Source of the DNA: Pelodera strongyloides
Lineage: Eukaryota; Nematoda; Chromadorea; Rhabditida; Rhabditidae
DNA length: 64,000 bases
Direction: 5' to 3'
Assembly: GCA_036852015.1 (NCBI GenBank)
Contig: JAANDG010000305.1
Span: forward strand, 82,501 to 146,500
A model generated the notes under the pieces. The model did no database searches, was not told the origin of the DNA, and was given only the letters and a program-made list of their open reading frames with translations. How positions within the stretch are numbered: position 1 is the stretch's first letter; every line of letters starts with the position of its first letter. Below are positions 34,836-46,700 of the stretch, piece by piece. A program made the position numbers and the translations under genes.

Positions 34836-37212
34836 CGGTACTTAACGTTTCGTAGTATTCCCTTCGCGCACACTATTCCTACACGGTTTTCGTAAAACAA
34901 ATCAGCCGAGACAGAAAATAGATCTAGCATCTAGCCTGGATGAAACCTCATTTGCATGCTAATATGTGTTCGTCTTTCTGCATATCTCCCTTTTTCTCAC
35001 GATCTCTCTCTCTCTCTCTCTCTCCTTCACCCTATCTGTCTCTCTGGGCCATCCTCGTTCACTGCCATATCTCATCGCAGGTTCTTTTTATCCCTTTTCC
35101 GCCTATTTCTCCGTTTTATCCATGTTATTTCTTCTCCTAATTTATAAGATCTGGTTCAAGCTTTCTTAACCTTCAAATCTCGGTGACGTTTTATGTTCTA
35201 TGTATTGGGAATAGATGGAAATACTGGTCTACACGTCCCAGCCGTACTCTAGTCTCTTTTTTAATTATTCAATACTATTCCGCTAATTATCCATGATAAT
35301 TAGTTCCCTATTGATTGCCTAAATAACAGTCTATACGCTTTGTCCTGATGAGCGTACTGGTTGTGTGTATTTCTAAGGAAACCCCCTTTTTCTACCGCGG
35401 ATATGTTCCCTTTAAAATGAAATCTGTTACGATTCCGCATCGCCTGATATAAAATGTATTTTGTGTTTTTTTGATGTGCACTTTTTGATTCGGTCTTGGA
35501 AAAAAATTGGAATTAACGTTAGAGGAGAACTTTATTCCCTTTAAATTTTTCAAAAAAGAGGGTCAAACATCAGAGGTTCTTCAATTTTACTTAAATTTCC
35601 GCGGTCAAGGATTTACACGAAGGCCGTTCCTTTTTGGAAGAAATTAGCTTTACTTTAGGAATTACATTTTGAGTTTACGAGCAAGAATCTTGACTCACCA
35701 CTAATTTCTTGTGTGTTGTATGGTCGGTAATATACGAAGAACTAATTAAATGCGCTACGACAAAGGCAACGGTGTCCGTATCAATTGAGTAACGTTTTTT
35801 TGGCTATAGCTATGCACGTCTTGAACTTGCACCCTATAACAATAAAACTCAAAGCAGCATAGTACTGCGTTGTCCTGTACTATATGCTAATTTGTGAATC
35901 CTGCCGGGATTTTGAGCACATATGGAACACTGTAGTTGTCAAGGGTTCTCCGTATGCTTCAAAACAACTTTCGATACTTTTTCAACAACTGTATATTTAT
36001 ATATGAAAATTTGTTCCATTCAGTGTCGGAAATGCACAAATATGCATACAATACAGAAAAAAACCCAGTTGTAGAGTGTCCAAAACCACGCGCAATCCCG
36101 CCTTAGCAATTTATACAATCGCCTACAGTCTGGCCTATTTACTGTCGCTACAAGCGGGTGCGAAATGACTTTTTTATGCCTCTATGTTAGGAAATAAGGA
36201 AGTATTGTAATTGAGAAATTTTCACATAGTTTCACATAATTTCAGGAGTTTCTTATCTTTTATTTCAACTCATGCGGCCATTTTTTCTAAAGTACAGTAT
36301 CCAGCGATAGAAAAGTCTGTAATTGAAACTTATTTTGAACTACATTACTACATATATATGTTGTATTGTGCAAATACAAATACACTGAAAATCGCACATT
36401 CATTTGCATACACTACATTAAAACACAGGATACGTTTCAAAACCTGGTTGTTATACCGCTTTAATTTATTGATGCAGCTCATTCCAGAATCGAGGTACAC
36501 TACGACTAAGTAATTGTATAACCCGATTACCCAAATTCGCTAAGAAAAACATGTTTTTAACAAATTTCGATGATCATTTTTTTTCCCTCCGAGCACGTTA
36601 GATTTTTGTGCGCGTGAGAGCTGCACAGTAAAGCAGACTGCAGGCAGTATACTTTCAACGCGAGACTCCGCGCTATCGCCGCTCACAAAAAGGGCGTCCG
36701 CTACAGCGGGGCGGCGTACCCTTCTAGAGCTACATGTGCGCGAATGCCAGATGGCGCCGTTCCGCACCTGATGCGCGCCTCATCCGCAAGGTGCACCACA
36801 TGTGCGCCAAATGGAATTGAAAACCTTTGCGCGCACCAACGCACCCTGAGCGGATGTGGATGTACTCTTTTAGTGCGCGAAGCTTCATCTGACTGAATTC
36901 AACCTTTTCACTGATTGTGAGGTATAATACGTTCGTTCCAAGACACTAGCTATCAGTGACTATCAAGTGTTCAAACTATAAAAGACAACTACGATCCCAT
37001 ATTATACCATATTAATGTCCTTCGATATATTTTCGTCCTTGCTCGCTCCCCTTTCCAGTTCGTTCTTTTGTCTTTTTCTGCTAAAAAAAAGAACACGCTT
37101 TTTCCAGTCTCTAAACTGACCCTTGAAGGTTAGTTGGCCGGTTTACACATGATGTTCGATGATAGCTTGGCTTTATTAGCATAATATTTTTCTCAAAAAT
37201 GAAGTATTATAG

Positions 37213-37375
37213 CGGTTTCCAGGTATGCTTAAAAATCTACCGTATACTGAAACTACACCGAAATATTTTATAATTTTTCACATTAAATATTCACGTTTGG
37301 TTCCAAAGTGCCGTAGATTTGGAAAAAATACACACGAGTTTTGGCATACTTGGAAACCACATTAGCAAACGTGTC
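37213..37375. repeat. Foldback element of the GTTTCCAAGTATG family
   Basis: GCGGTTTCCAGGTATGCTTA at the left, TTGGCATACTTGGAAACCAC at the right, with CTACCGTA / GCCGTAGATTT inside. Confidence 0.7.
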
Positions 37376-37387
37376 TAAAATTCCTTC

Positions 37388-37463
37388 ATAGTGGTGGTCT
37401 AGTGGTTGGCAAAGTTTACTTGAAAATCTAATGACGCTGGTTCAATTCCACCCCAAAGCCTGG
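37388..37463 (+). repeat. tRNA-like sequence
   Basis: A-box-like GGTCTAGTGGTTGGCAAAG and B-box CTGGTTCAATTCCACCC. No convincing anticodon arm. Confidence 0.45.
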
Positions 37464-37785
37464 ACTTCAACCTCTGCAAACAATAGTAATAATCAATAAC
37501 TCATGAACCCAATTTCCAAAAATCAATAATCTTCGTATACCGGTAATCCCACAGCTTCATTACCTCAGCGGTTACCTTCACCCGAATTTCTTTATTCTAA
37601 CACCTCGGTGGAAACTCGTTTTCTCTTCTCCCTGTCTATTGTCGCTCAAATGTCTTGCTTTCATGTCAAATTGGCTGGTGCCAAAACTACTGTTTTTCAT
37701 TGCCCCGAGGCAAAAATACCTGTTTTTATTATACGCTCAAAAATCAACCAAGTGCTGCTGGCTTTCACTTTTTTATTATAAATTT

Positions 37786-37787
<2 letters not shown>

Positions 37788-37842
<55 letters not shown>
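37788..37842. repeat. Poly-T run, 55 bases
   Basis: Uninterrupted T from 37788 to 37842. Could be the poly-A tail of a minus-strand retroposed sequence, but no element body is recognised. Confidence 0.95.
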
Positions 37843-38045
37843 CCATTGAAAACAGCAAAAAGTTCGTTTATTTGTTTGTTTGTTTGCGCGTTACGGATGG
37901 AACAAACCCTTCGCCCTTGTCCCTAATGACTTAGCTGCGAGGTAGTTTTATGCTCAGTCATTGTCAATTGTTATCCATCATATCTCAAGAAACTTAAATA
38001 CAATTTATCTTTCCCAGAGTTACCAGCTGCAATTTTTCTTTGGTT

Positions 38046-38132
38046 GAGTGTGACCGCCGAGGATGGGAATCGAACCTGTGACCGTTGCAATTTGCATGTG
38101 CAGCTCACTAATACACTACCAGGCAGTCACCA
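38046..38132 (-). repeat. tRNA-like sequence with paired ends
   Basis: Minus strand starts GGTGACTGCCTGGTAG and ends GGTTCGATTCCCATCCTCGGCGGTCAC. The terminal GTGACTGCC / GGCGGTCAC pair 8 of 9, but the body is longer than a tRNA and the anticodon arm is unclear. Confidence 0.5.
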
Positions 38133-39114
38133 TTGCTATTACTCTGACAAATTTCAAGTTTCCATACGACCGTTTTTCTAAAAAAATCCATGTTTTCAGC
38201 ACTTTGTGGTGGATGCTTTACTTGAATTTTCCATCTTTCCTGTCATTATGACACGTTTTCCTGTCTTTCTGGAAACCATACTCATATAATAGTTTCTCGA
38301 TCTACATAACTCTCTATTTTCCAACCTAAATGACCTTTAGTGAAGCACGGAAGCTTCGACCATGAATAAAAAAAACCTTCTCGGTTTCGCACTAACAGGT
38401 TTTGCTTTGTGACCATGTAGAACTTGCTGTTCCCCCGTTCTTTAGTAGCCGGTATTGGAACTGAACTCTCGATGAACTGGCGAGAGAGGTCATCTTCCCA
38501 CTTGCCCACCTTGGGTCTTGTCTTGGGTGCAGTGATCTACTTGTTGCGATCATGCATTGTCCACATCCACATGACTTCGAGACACTGTAGCTATACTATA
38601 ATTTCGTTTATTTTTATATTCTTGTTTATTTTAATAATATATGATTAAAGAGGCGAATACATGTAACTGGTCTGTAATCTCAGAGCCATTGTTTATTGAC
38701 TGAGAAATCTTCTTTTAGATACCGTAGACCGTAGAACTGTAACATCTTGAACCGTGAGCATGCCACACTTTTCTATAGCTAAACATTTTCCAAATTATTC
38801 CTGCATCCTTGCAGTGTATAATTTATTGCAGTTCGTCAAATTACAGAGGTTCATTTTCCTATATTTCTTTCGAAAATATTTGTCTTTCCAAAACTTTCGC
38901 CGTGTGTTTTACCGTGCAAAAAGTGTGGCGCTGGCTTAATTTCTCTGGTAACGCCCATTTTAAAGTAACTGGAACACGAAAAATGTATGTTCTAACTAGT
39001 ATACTATGATAAGATTACTTCTTTGGGAAACCCAATATGGTACTGAATATTTCTGATCTTGTAAGTTTATATACCCAGCCAGCCCAGCCAGAGTAAGGTT
39101 TCAGAAAATAACCA

Positions 39115-39131
39115 CCCCCCCCCCCCCCCCC
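39115..39131. repeat. Poly-C run, 17 bases
   Basis: Uninterrupted C; a potential slippage or G-quadruplex site on the other strand. Confidence 0.9.
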
Positions 39132-39442
39132 TTAGTCAAACATTACCTCAACCTCAAACTTGGGCAAGTCAAGCAGTCGTTGCGAGTGTTTTGATCACCT
39201 TAGTCTTATTGTTGCTTTCTCTTATTAGAAAAAGAACATTACATCACATTTGAAGTATTTATGCCTTTCCGTTCTGTGCGCGCGTCTTTCCCTTGTCGTA
39301 CACGCTTGTGTAAACTGGGAAAAAATGTCCACAAGATAACACAAATTGTGTGCCTGCCAATTTGTGCCAGAAGTGTGCCAAATCAGTGCGATCCTTGTTC
39401 AAGAATGGTTTGAAAGGCAGCTTCTCATTGCTTTTCTTTTCC

Positions 39443-39509
39443 ATCTTTCTCTCTCTTCTCTCTCTCTCTCTCTTCTCTCTCTCTCTTCTCTCTCTCTCTC
39501 TCTCTCTCA
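39443..39509. repeat. CT microsatellite
   Basis: TCTCTC with TTCTC interruptions, read through by a spurious Arg/Glu frame on the minus strand. Confidence 0.9.
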
Positions 39510-40719
39510 ATGTAACTACTTGAAACAAAATGAGTAATTCATTCTGAAGTGAATCTTTTAGCAGTACATTTGCTATACTAGTTTTCTTATGATGTAATGT
39601 TATTTCTATTTGTTCCATTTGCACTTTTAACACAGGTGTTTCAAAAACTAAAGTAGGCTTCAACCCTTCAACAGCTATTTTCAAGTATTTTGGGGTATTA
39701 TTCTGGTTCTCTTATGGTACATAAAAGCCAGTATAAAACAAGCGAATAAAATTATTTGGTAGTTTTCTGTTTGGGCGCGGCATCGCTTCCCCTGCGTTTG
39801 TAATATAGTCGTCTCTTCGTTATCGTACCTATACTTCTCCACTTTCTTACGGTAGCTCGAGCTCGCGCATCTACTTTTCTATACTTCTATACTTACTGTA
39901 GCTAAAAGGAACTACAAAGCTTTCCTCGCGCTTATTTAATAAACTCAAGTTGTCATTTTCCATAAACATAACAATGATGCATGGTTTATGTCAACCGTGT
40001 AAATAAATATTCACATATAAATTTAATAGTTCAATAAAATAAAATATTTCCCAAAACGTTCAAGAATAATTTAATGTATATGTATTTAACAGTAATCAAT
40101 CACGCGAAACTCGGAAAACGCTTTTTCTGCCAAAAAATACGTCAGCGCAACATCAATTTGAAACTTTTCATTATCTTATATCTTATTTGACCAATTCCTC
40201 TCATTAGTGTGGATTTTCCGGAGAAATCGGAAAAATATATATGAAAAAGAAAGAAACAAAAGGAAACCAAGAAACTGTGACGTCAGCAAACCGTTCGTTA
40301 AGCAGTATTAGACGAGTTTTATAAGAAGTAATTGTTTTCGGAGAACGCTTTTTCCACTAGTGATCAGCGTTCGATAAAAAATTATCAGTTTGGTGATTTG
40401 CTATGCAACACGCACGTCGTCTTACTTTGGCAACTGATTTTTAAACATTTGTTGTTTGCTTACTTTTTTACTAATTGTGAGTTTTCATTGTTTGTATCGT
40501 AGCGATATGCACTACAAGGTGTAAAGCGTTTATTCCCCGTGTTTTTCAAATGTAAGTTAGGCAACTGCACTCCGATGTATTGTGTTTAAATTTCTGTGAC
40601 AGAGGAGCACAGAACATCACAAATATTATCTACCATTTCAGTTCCAACGCCACGAACACCTATTTCCTGTATGTCAATATAAGACTATTATTACTCTTTC
40701 ATTCTCTTGATTTTGTCCA

Positions 40720-43700
40720 ATGGACAAACATTCACCGGTACGGAAGTGCTCTGATGACACGTTTTTTGTGAAGGGTAAGTTCTCTGGGGATTATGCCATA
40801 TCCGTACATTCGCTCTGACGGCGCTGAGATAGAGAAAAGCAGTAGAAGAATTATATATTGTTTTGACTTTTTATCTGTGTGCTACGGCAATATTTTAAAT
40901 AATGTTGCTCATTATGCCTCAGGTTTACTTTCTGAACCACATTGAATCACGACAATTTAGGCATTCAATTCTCGTTTGAGAAAATCGGCGACGCCCTCTG
41001 CGCAGCACCATGGACGTTCATGTGTGTAAGTATTCGTTTCTCTTGCTTCTTACAAATTTGCATGAGAACTGGTTTGTGAAGCTGGGGCATTATTGGGCCA
41101 TCATGTGCTGGTAATGAAGAAGTCATATAGAAGAAGTGTACCCTAGGCCACCCACGATGGGTATTCTAGACCACCCACGAAGATTTGATCGGAATAATGC
41201 GTAATATGTATTTAGCTGTCAACAATTGCCACCATTTTCTTCTCATTGGTAATACCATTTACGGAAATGGAGAACAATATCAGTGACTTTACCCCGTACG
41301 GAGCGAGAAGTAGACAGGAACTCAAGGTACCTGCTATTTTTACTTCTATCTTTTATTTTGGAAATCTACCAGCCTCAAGAAACTAATTCTGAGAGTCTAA
41401 TAAACATTACTTTTCAAATCATGTTTGGTTAACAAAAAACGCATAAATTTGATGAGATCGCTCGATGAAAACATATTATGATGTAGTTAATCTTACAGGA
41501 TGAATTGTAAATTGTAGAGCTTTGTGAGTTTATTACTTCACCAGACGGCTATCGCCGCCTGAGGCGACTTTCAAAGTCTAAAATGCAGGAACATCAGTGA
41601 GCACACTTATGTGAAACGTTTGAAACGTATCTTGAAAAATCATTAAATACAATTCGAATTTAGCTTGCTCAAGACCGGGCTCCAGCTTTCTTTTTATAGC
41701 CTTTACTCAGGTGACTCTAGGCCCGAAGGCGTGCCCTTTTCTGTGGAACAGGGCTGGCCCGTTACCGGCCTTAGAGGGTGCCCTGGGTACGCCCTGAGGC
41801 TTTTGGGAGAGGGCCACAAACGGGCCGTTTTGAAACAGGCAGAAAAAGAAAATACACCGTTTTAGCTAACCAACCACGAACTTACACACGGAAACACAAC
41901 ATACATAAGTACCTAGAACTTCGCAAGACAAATGCACCGGACACGAATCGAACTTGCGACATTAGCTAAGCACGTACTCCAAACTAGCGCCTTAGACAAC
42001 TCGGCCATACCGCGTATGGTCGTCTCTGCTGGTTGCGAAATATTACGGCAGCTGCTTCACAAAAATTTAAATCCCAACTTTCGCGCGCTTTACAAAATGC
42101 AAGGCTACGGCAAAGTGCCATGTAAAGGGCACGCCCCAGGTTCGGACCGACATTTTCCCCGTTTGTGGCCTTATCCCGGTCTTCTACAATTGAAGGGCAC
42201 GCCCTAGGGCATATTTGCTTAAATGCATGCCTGCGGGCCTAGTGTCACCTATGTAGATATTCAAATTTTGTCGTTGCGTTCACACGCGGCTTCAAACAAA
42301 AAAGTAAACTCTTCTCCTTTATATAATAAGATTTAGGTTTACGAACACTTCTTCTCTGACCGAGGCGAACCGAAAGTGGTTTATGCCTTTATAACGCCCA
42401 AGAATGGCACCAATCTACTTACTGTTGAATGTCTCAATGATACAATTAAGGTCTGTCATTGTTACAAAAAATGATTCTAAATAACATACCATATGACCTG
42501 CGGGTCATCAACAGCAAGCGCGTCGTTTCCTTTATGTATTCAAAGGCCTTAGGCTTTCTTCCCACGACCTCGCCAGAACAATTGACAAACCTTTGAGCCA
42601 CATTTATATTTTATTCAGGTTCTGGATTCGATAAGCACCGATTTTTACCTAGAAACCCCTGATGGACCCAGGAATTTTCAACAATTTTGCAAGGGATTTT
42701 GCACGTTCAATGAGCCCGTTCGAGCGTTTGGAGTATGATTTTTGCCTTTTGGATTGGCATTTTAATCGCAAGTATGATCAAGCATCCCAGTTCCGGCTAG
42801 TCATACAACAACAGTGGAAATACATATCCTTCGTCTATTTATAGTTCTAATTTCTATTTACATTTTTCCTGAACTTCAGATAATTAAACGTACTAGATCC
42901 TGGTTGACATTACTACTAACTACTAGTACGAAGTTTATTTTGTAGCACCTACAAGCTCCATTGGTGTGAAGTTACTCAGGGCATATCCCTTTAAAAACAT
43001 TTACTTCAATTTCTTACAGAAAGGCCTCACATTATTCGACGGTATCGAAGGATCTGATCATATAGACCTAGGATACCCCGTGACCACCGTTTTGGGTAGA
43101 AAGCTCTACATGGACCCGAATTTCTTTGGTGTCAAGGTAAGACTGCCCTTTATTGTGTGCTTTTGTGGGTTTAAAGTGTTATGGAACGCTTCGCTATGCA
43201 TTCATCGACTGAAGTTTTAACAACGCCCCGGTCATTCTGCTTTAACGGAACATTTATCTAGTCCTTGCAACGCAGTTGACAAAAGTTTTTTGTTTCTATC
43301 ACTACCACTAAACTCGACTTTAGCTAGCAGCCTCCCGTCTCCCTTTTCACAGTTTTTTTATTTATTTTAATAGTGAACTGCTTCTTTGCTAGCATAATAC
43401 AACCTTGAAACTAGGGTAACACTGCCAAGTAATGTTTTAGGTCGCAATATTGGATGAAAAAGGCGTTCAACAAATTGTGGACGTGGCAGACAGTGCGGAT
43501 ATCATAAACAAAAGAGTGAGTGGATTTTTTTTTTCATTTTTTTGTGAATTTCTTAATTATATTTTTAAAAGCACAGTGCGAATTGCAAGTGCAACAATGA
43601 AATTTAATTATTTCAAAATATTTGTATTTCCTTGATTCTACCGTTTGCGGTTTGCTCAGGTTCAGTAAAAAAATCCAACTTTCAGGACCAACTGCCTAAC

Positions 43701-46700
43701 AATATACGCGAGCTCAATCTCATAATCCTTCATTTTAGAGGCGAAATGGGAAGTGAGGTGCGCTTGTTTTTGTCTCATATGGTAAAAGCACAGGCCTAAG
43801 CCTAAGCCTAAGCCTAACAATAAGTTGGAACATCACGACAGCATAACACTTGATGATGAGTTGCGCATTTTGTCTGCTCTCGCTCTCATCGCGCACCATT
43901 CGGACTTTGTATGTGCATGGTACCCGGTCATGCGCCTGTCTTGAAAAAACATCCGTCTTTGCACAGAAGTAATAAGGTTTCCGCCCTTCTAGATTTTAAA
44001 TGTTTAAAAAAAACATATTTACCCATTAAGATTGACCGGGATTCGCTGAAAACATACGAAATGGGTATTGTCAATCATTTTGGCAAAGTGTTTCGATCGG
44101 ATGTAATTGACGTCCATATTCTCACGGATCATTATATCACGTCGGAGATTGTCCGCGCCGGTGAGGATAATTAGCTAATTACCCTAATTAATTTAAATTC
44201 CTAAACAATTAAGTCGGCCGCTCCTTGTGTTTTTTGCCGCCACCAGATTCACAAAAATCGATATGTAGAGCAACAAAGTTTGTATATTAGTTTGGTTGTG
44301 TGACGCGCGTTACGCTCGAAAAGCTAAAGACACTCTGTATATATCCTGAGCGGGAAATAACTTGAGCTCGTAACCCTGTATTGATGGATATTGATTCGTC
44401 ATGGAAAGGAGTATTTCTCTAGTATCTCTCGTCATTCTACCCTTACAGGACTATCTCTCCTACCTTTCTTGGTCGTCGGATTCTCCATCATGACCATATT
44501 CTCTACTGTGACTTTTGCCCTCTCATCGAGTGCAGTCGGACAGTGGAATATTTACAAGGTATTGTTGCATCCATTATGTCTGTGAGCCACAGACTCCAGA
44601 CTATAGGACATAGCCTTAGGCTTAGGCTTAGGCTTACCATATAATGTATACAAAAATTGGAAAGTTATTGATTTCCCCCTCGGTGACAAATCGATCAAAG
44701 CGGTATAGCAGCCGTGCTTGAAACGTGTTTGCTGGTCTCCTAATGTACAAATTATACTTCACTCTGTCCTCGGCGACGTCGCTTTATCTTCGTCAGGTTT
44801 TCGCGGAAGGATGCTCAGTGGACTTGCGAGCACCTGGCGAGAGTCTGGCGAAGACTGGGTGACGTGGGCGGTCAGATGTTTTTCTTTGCCGCGCATCAAC
44901 GAGTTTTCTGTTGTAATCCCCACTTCAGATAGTACTGGCCTTCATGGCCTGCAGCACTCCGTTTATGGCATGCGGAACTTCGATGGGCATGATGTTTTTG
45001 TGTGGATTTAGGTAAGCTCTAATTGATTCAAAAACAAGCAAAAAAAACTGCATATCGATCGATAGCACTGATGAAACTGGCGAGTACATGGCTCAAAAAA
45101 GACGCGTCAAGACTGACGACGACTTCGCCCTATATCCTACGTGTTTACGAAAATGTTAACCCGCGTGAATAGGATGTGCGAGGCGCGCGCCATAGATCGA
45201 CTTTGCATTCGCCAGTTACTAGCGTGTGCATGTTTGTATTTTAATATTAACGTTCTGTGGTTTAGATTTGGTTCAATTCTCTGCGTGACCCCATTCCTTG
45301 TATTGGCCATTGGCGTAGACGATGCGTACTTGATGTCGAATGCTTGGCTCAGGATATGCTCGGAGAAAAGGTTTGCCCGACTATTATAATGCGAAACTTC
45401 GCATCAGTACCGAACCAAATTAGGGCCGCGTGCCGCACTCAGTAGGGTAGGGTTCGTATCCGGGACGGGCACCACCAAATCGCACCGTATAGGTGCCAGG
45501 CTGGCGCGTACTTAAATGCCGCTCTCCTTTCCTTGCCAATAGGTGCGGCACCAATGCAGAGTTTCCCTAGCATAATGAAAATTTATTGAAATTAAGGGTT
45601 AAATCGCACTTGTCAACCTTTTATATCACATGTTAGGGCCGCAGTACTACATGAAAGCTGGCGTGCAAGCGGCGCTAGGTTGGCCCGCAGATTGCGAGCC
45701 GGTCGCTGTTCCGCGTCCGTTCTACGCGGCACCATACGGTCACGCAGTTTTTGTATGGGTGTCTGTTTGCACATAAACATGCAAATGTAGGTAATCAAAA
45801 CTCTTTCTAATGTAAGCATCACATTATGTTTTTTGTATATTCTGTTTTTTTTTTTTAGAAAAATGAACCCAAACAAATCAAATCCAAGTCTGGATTTACG
45901 AATAAGGATAAAGGCCATGTTGGTAGGCTTATTTTGATCCTTTTTTTACCATATTTACTCTAGCAAAAATCTGGGCCGAACCGGGAATTGAACCCGGGAC
46001 CTCTCGCACCCGAAGCGAGAATCATACCCCTAGACCATCCGGCCACGTTGTTTGCAGGTCGAAACAGGCCCATCAGTCTCGATCACAACGCTCACAAACT
46101 TCATTGCTTTTGGAATAGGAGCGCTGACACCTACACCTGAGATACAATTATTTTCTATTGGAAATGCTTTGGCGGTTGTTATCGACTTTATTTATCAGGT
46201 AATTGGAAAAAAATGGACCTCGCTTTCTTTTGCGTAGAATGTCACTTTAAACTGGGTTCCTTTTTGTGTCGGAAATTCCCAGAAGAGCAAATAAATTATA
46301 AATTTGCATATAATAGTTACAAAAGTAGTTGTCCAGCATTAAAACCACGTGTCAAACAGCTTTAAAAAAAGGGCGAGCTGGATGAAGTTTTGTGCCTAAT
46401 TGTGAGAGATTTACAATATCAGCTTTCCTTCAGCTAACCGTCTACGCAGCACTAATGGTTGTGATCGGCGAGAAGGAAATTGCTGCAGAGAACGAGACGG
46501 CGAAAGAGATCATCGCTGACAAAGAGAACATGGCGGACGTGGAGAGGACAAAGAGTAGAGGGAAGAAAGGAACAAAGAAAAACGCACGCTTGAGAGTAGT
46601 GAAGAGGTGAGAAGAGACGCTGGTGAAGTACTAATCGCGCGTTACAACAAATCAAACCGGACGTTATACCGCTTTAAAATATCTTTTTTCAGAATTCTCG

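Larger units (their letters stand above)
32666..40719. other. Gene-poor interval, about 8 kb
   Basis: No gene recognised on either strand. Contents: MITE-like elements at 33118-33287 and 34687-34835, foldbacks at 33521-33655 and 37213-37375, CT tracts at 34096-34291, 35006-35043 and 39443-39509, a poly-T run, a poly-C run, two tRNA-like repeats, and a GC-rich patch at 36600-36850. Open frames here are made by these low-complexity tracts. The AT-rich part 39700-40700 probably holds the PTR promoter. Confidence 0.6.

Noticed and set aside
37639..37926. Frames with a run of Phe
   Set aside because: Created by the 55-base poly-T run.
39259..39684. 141-residue minus-strand frame rich in Arg/Glu
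   Set aside because: Its middle is the CT microsatellite at 39443-39509, and no exon signals or family match surround it.
41665..42207. Overlapping plus-strand frames of 63-91 residues
   Set aside because: They lie in the Helitron-like candidate within a PTR intron and match its tRNA-like and GC-rich segments, not a protein family.
42662..42844. 60-residue frame starting [13 protein letters not shown]
   Set aside because: It is another frame of the PTR exon 42619-42732, which reads [16 protein letters not shown] in the phase demanded by its neighbours.
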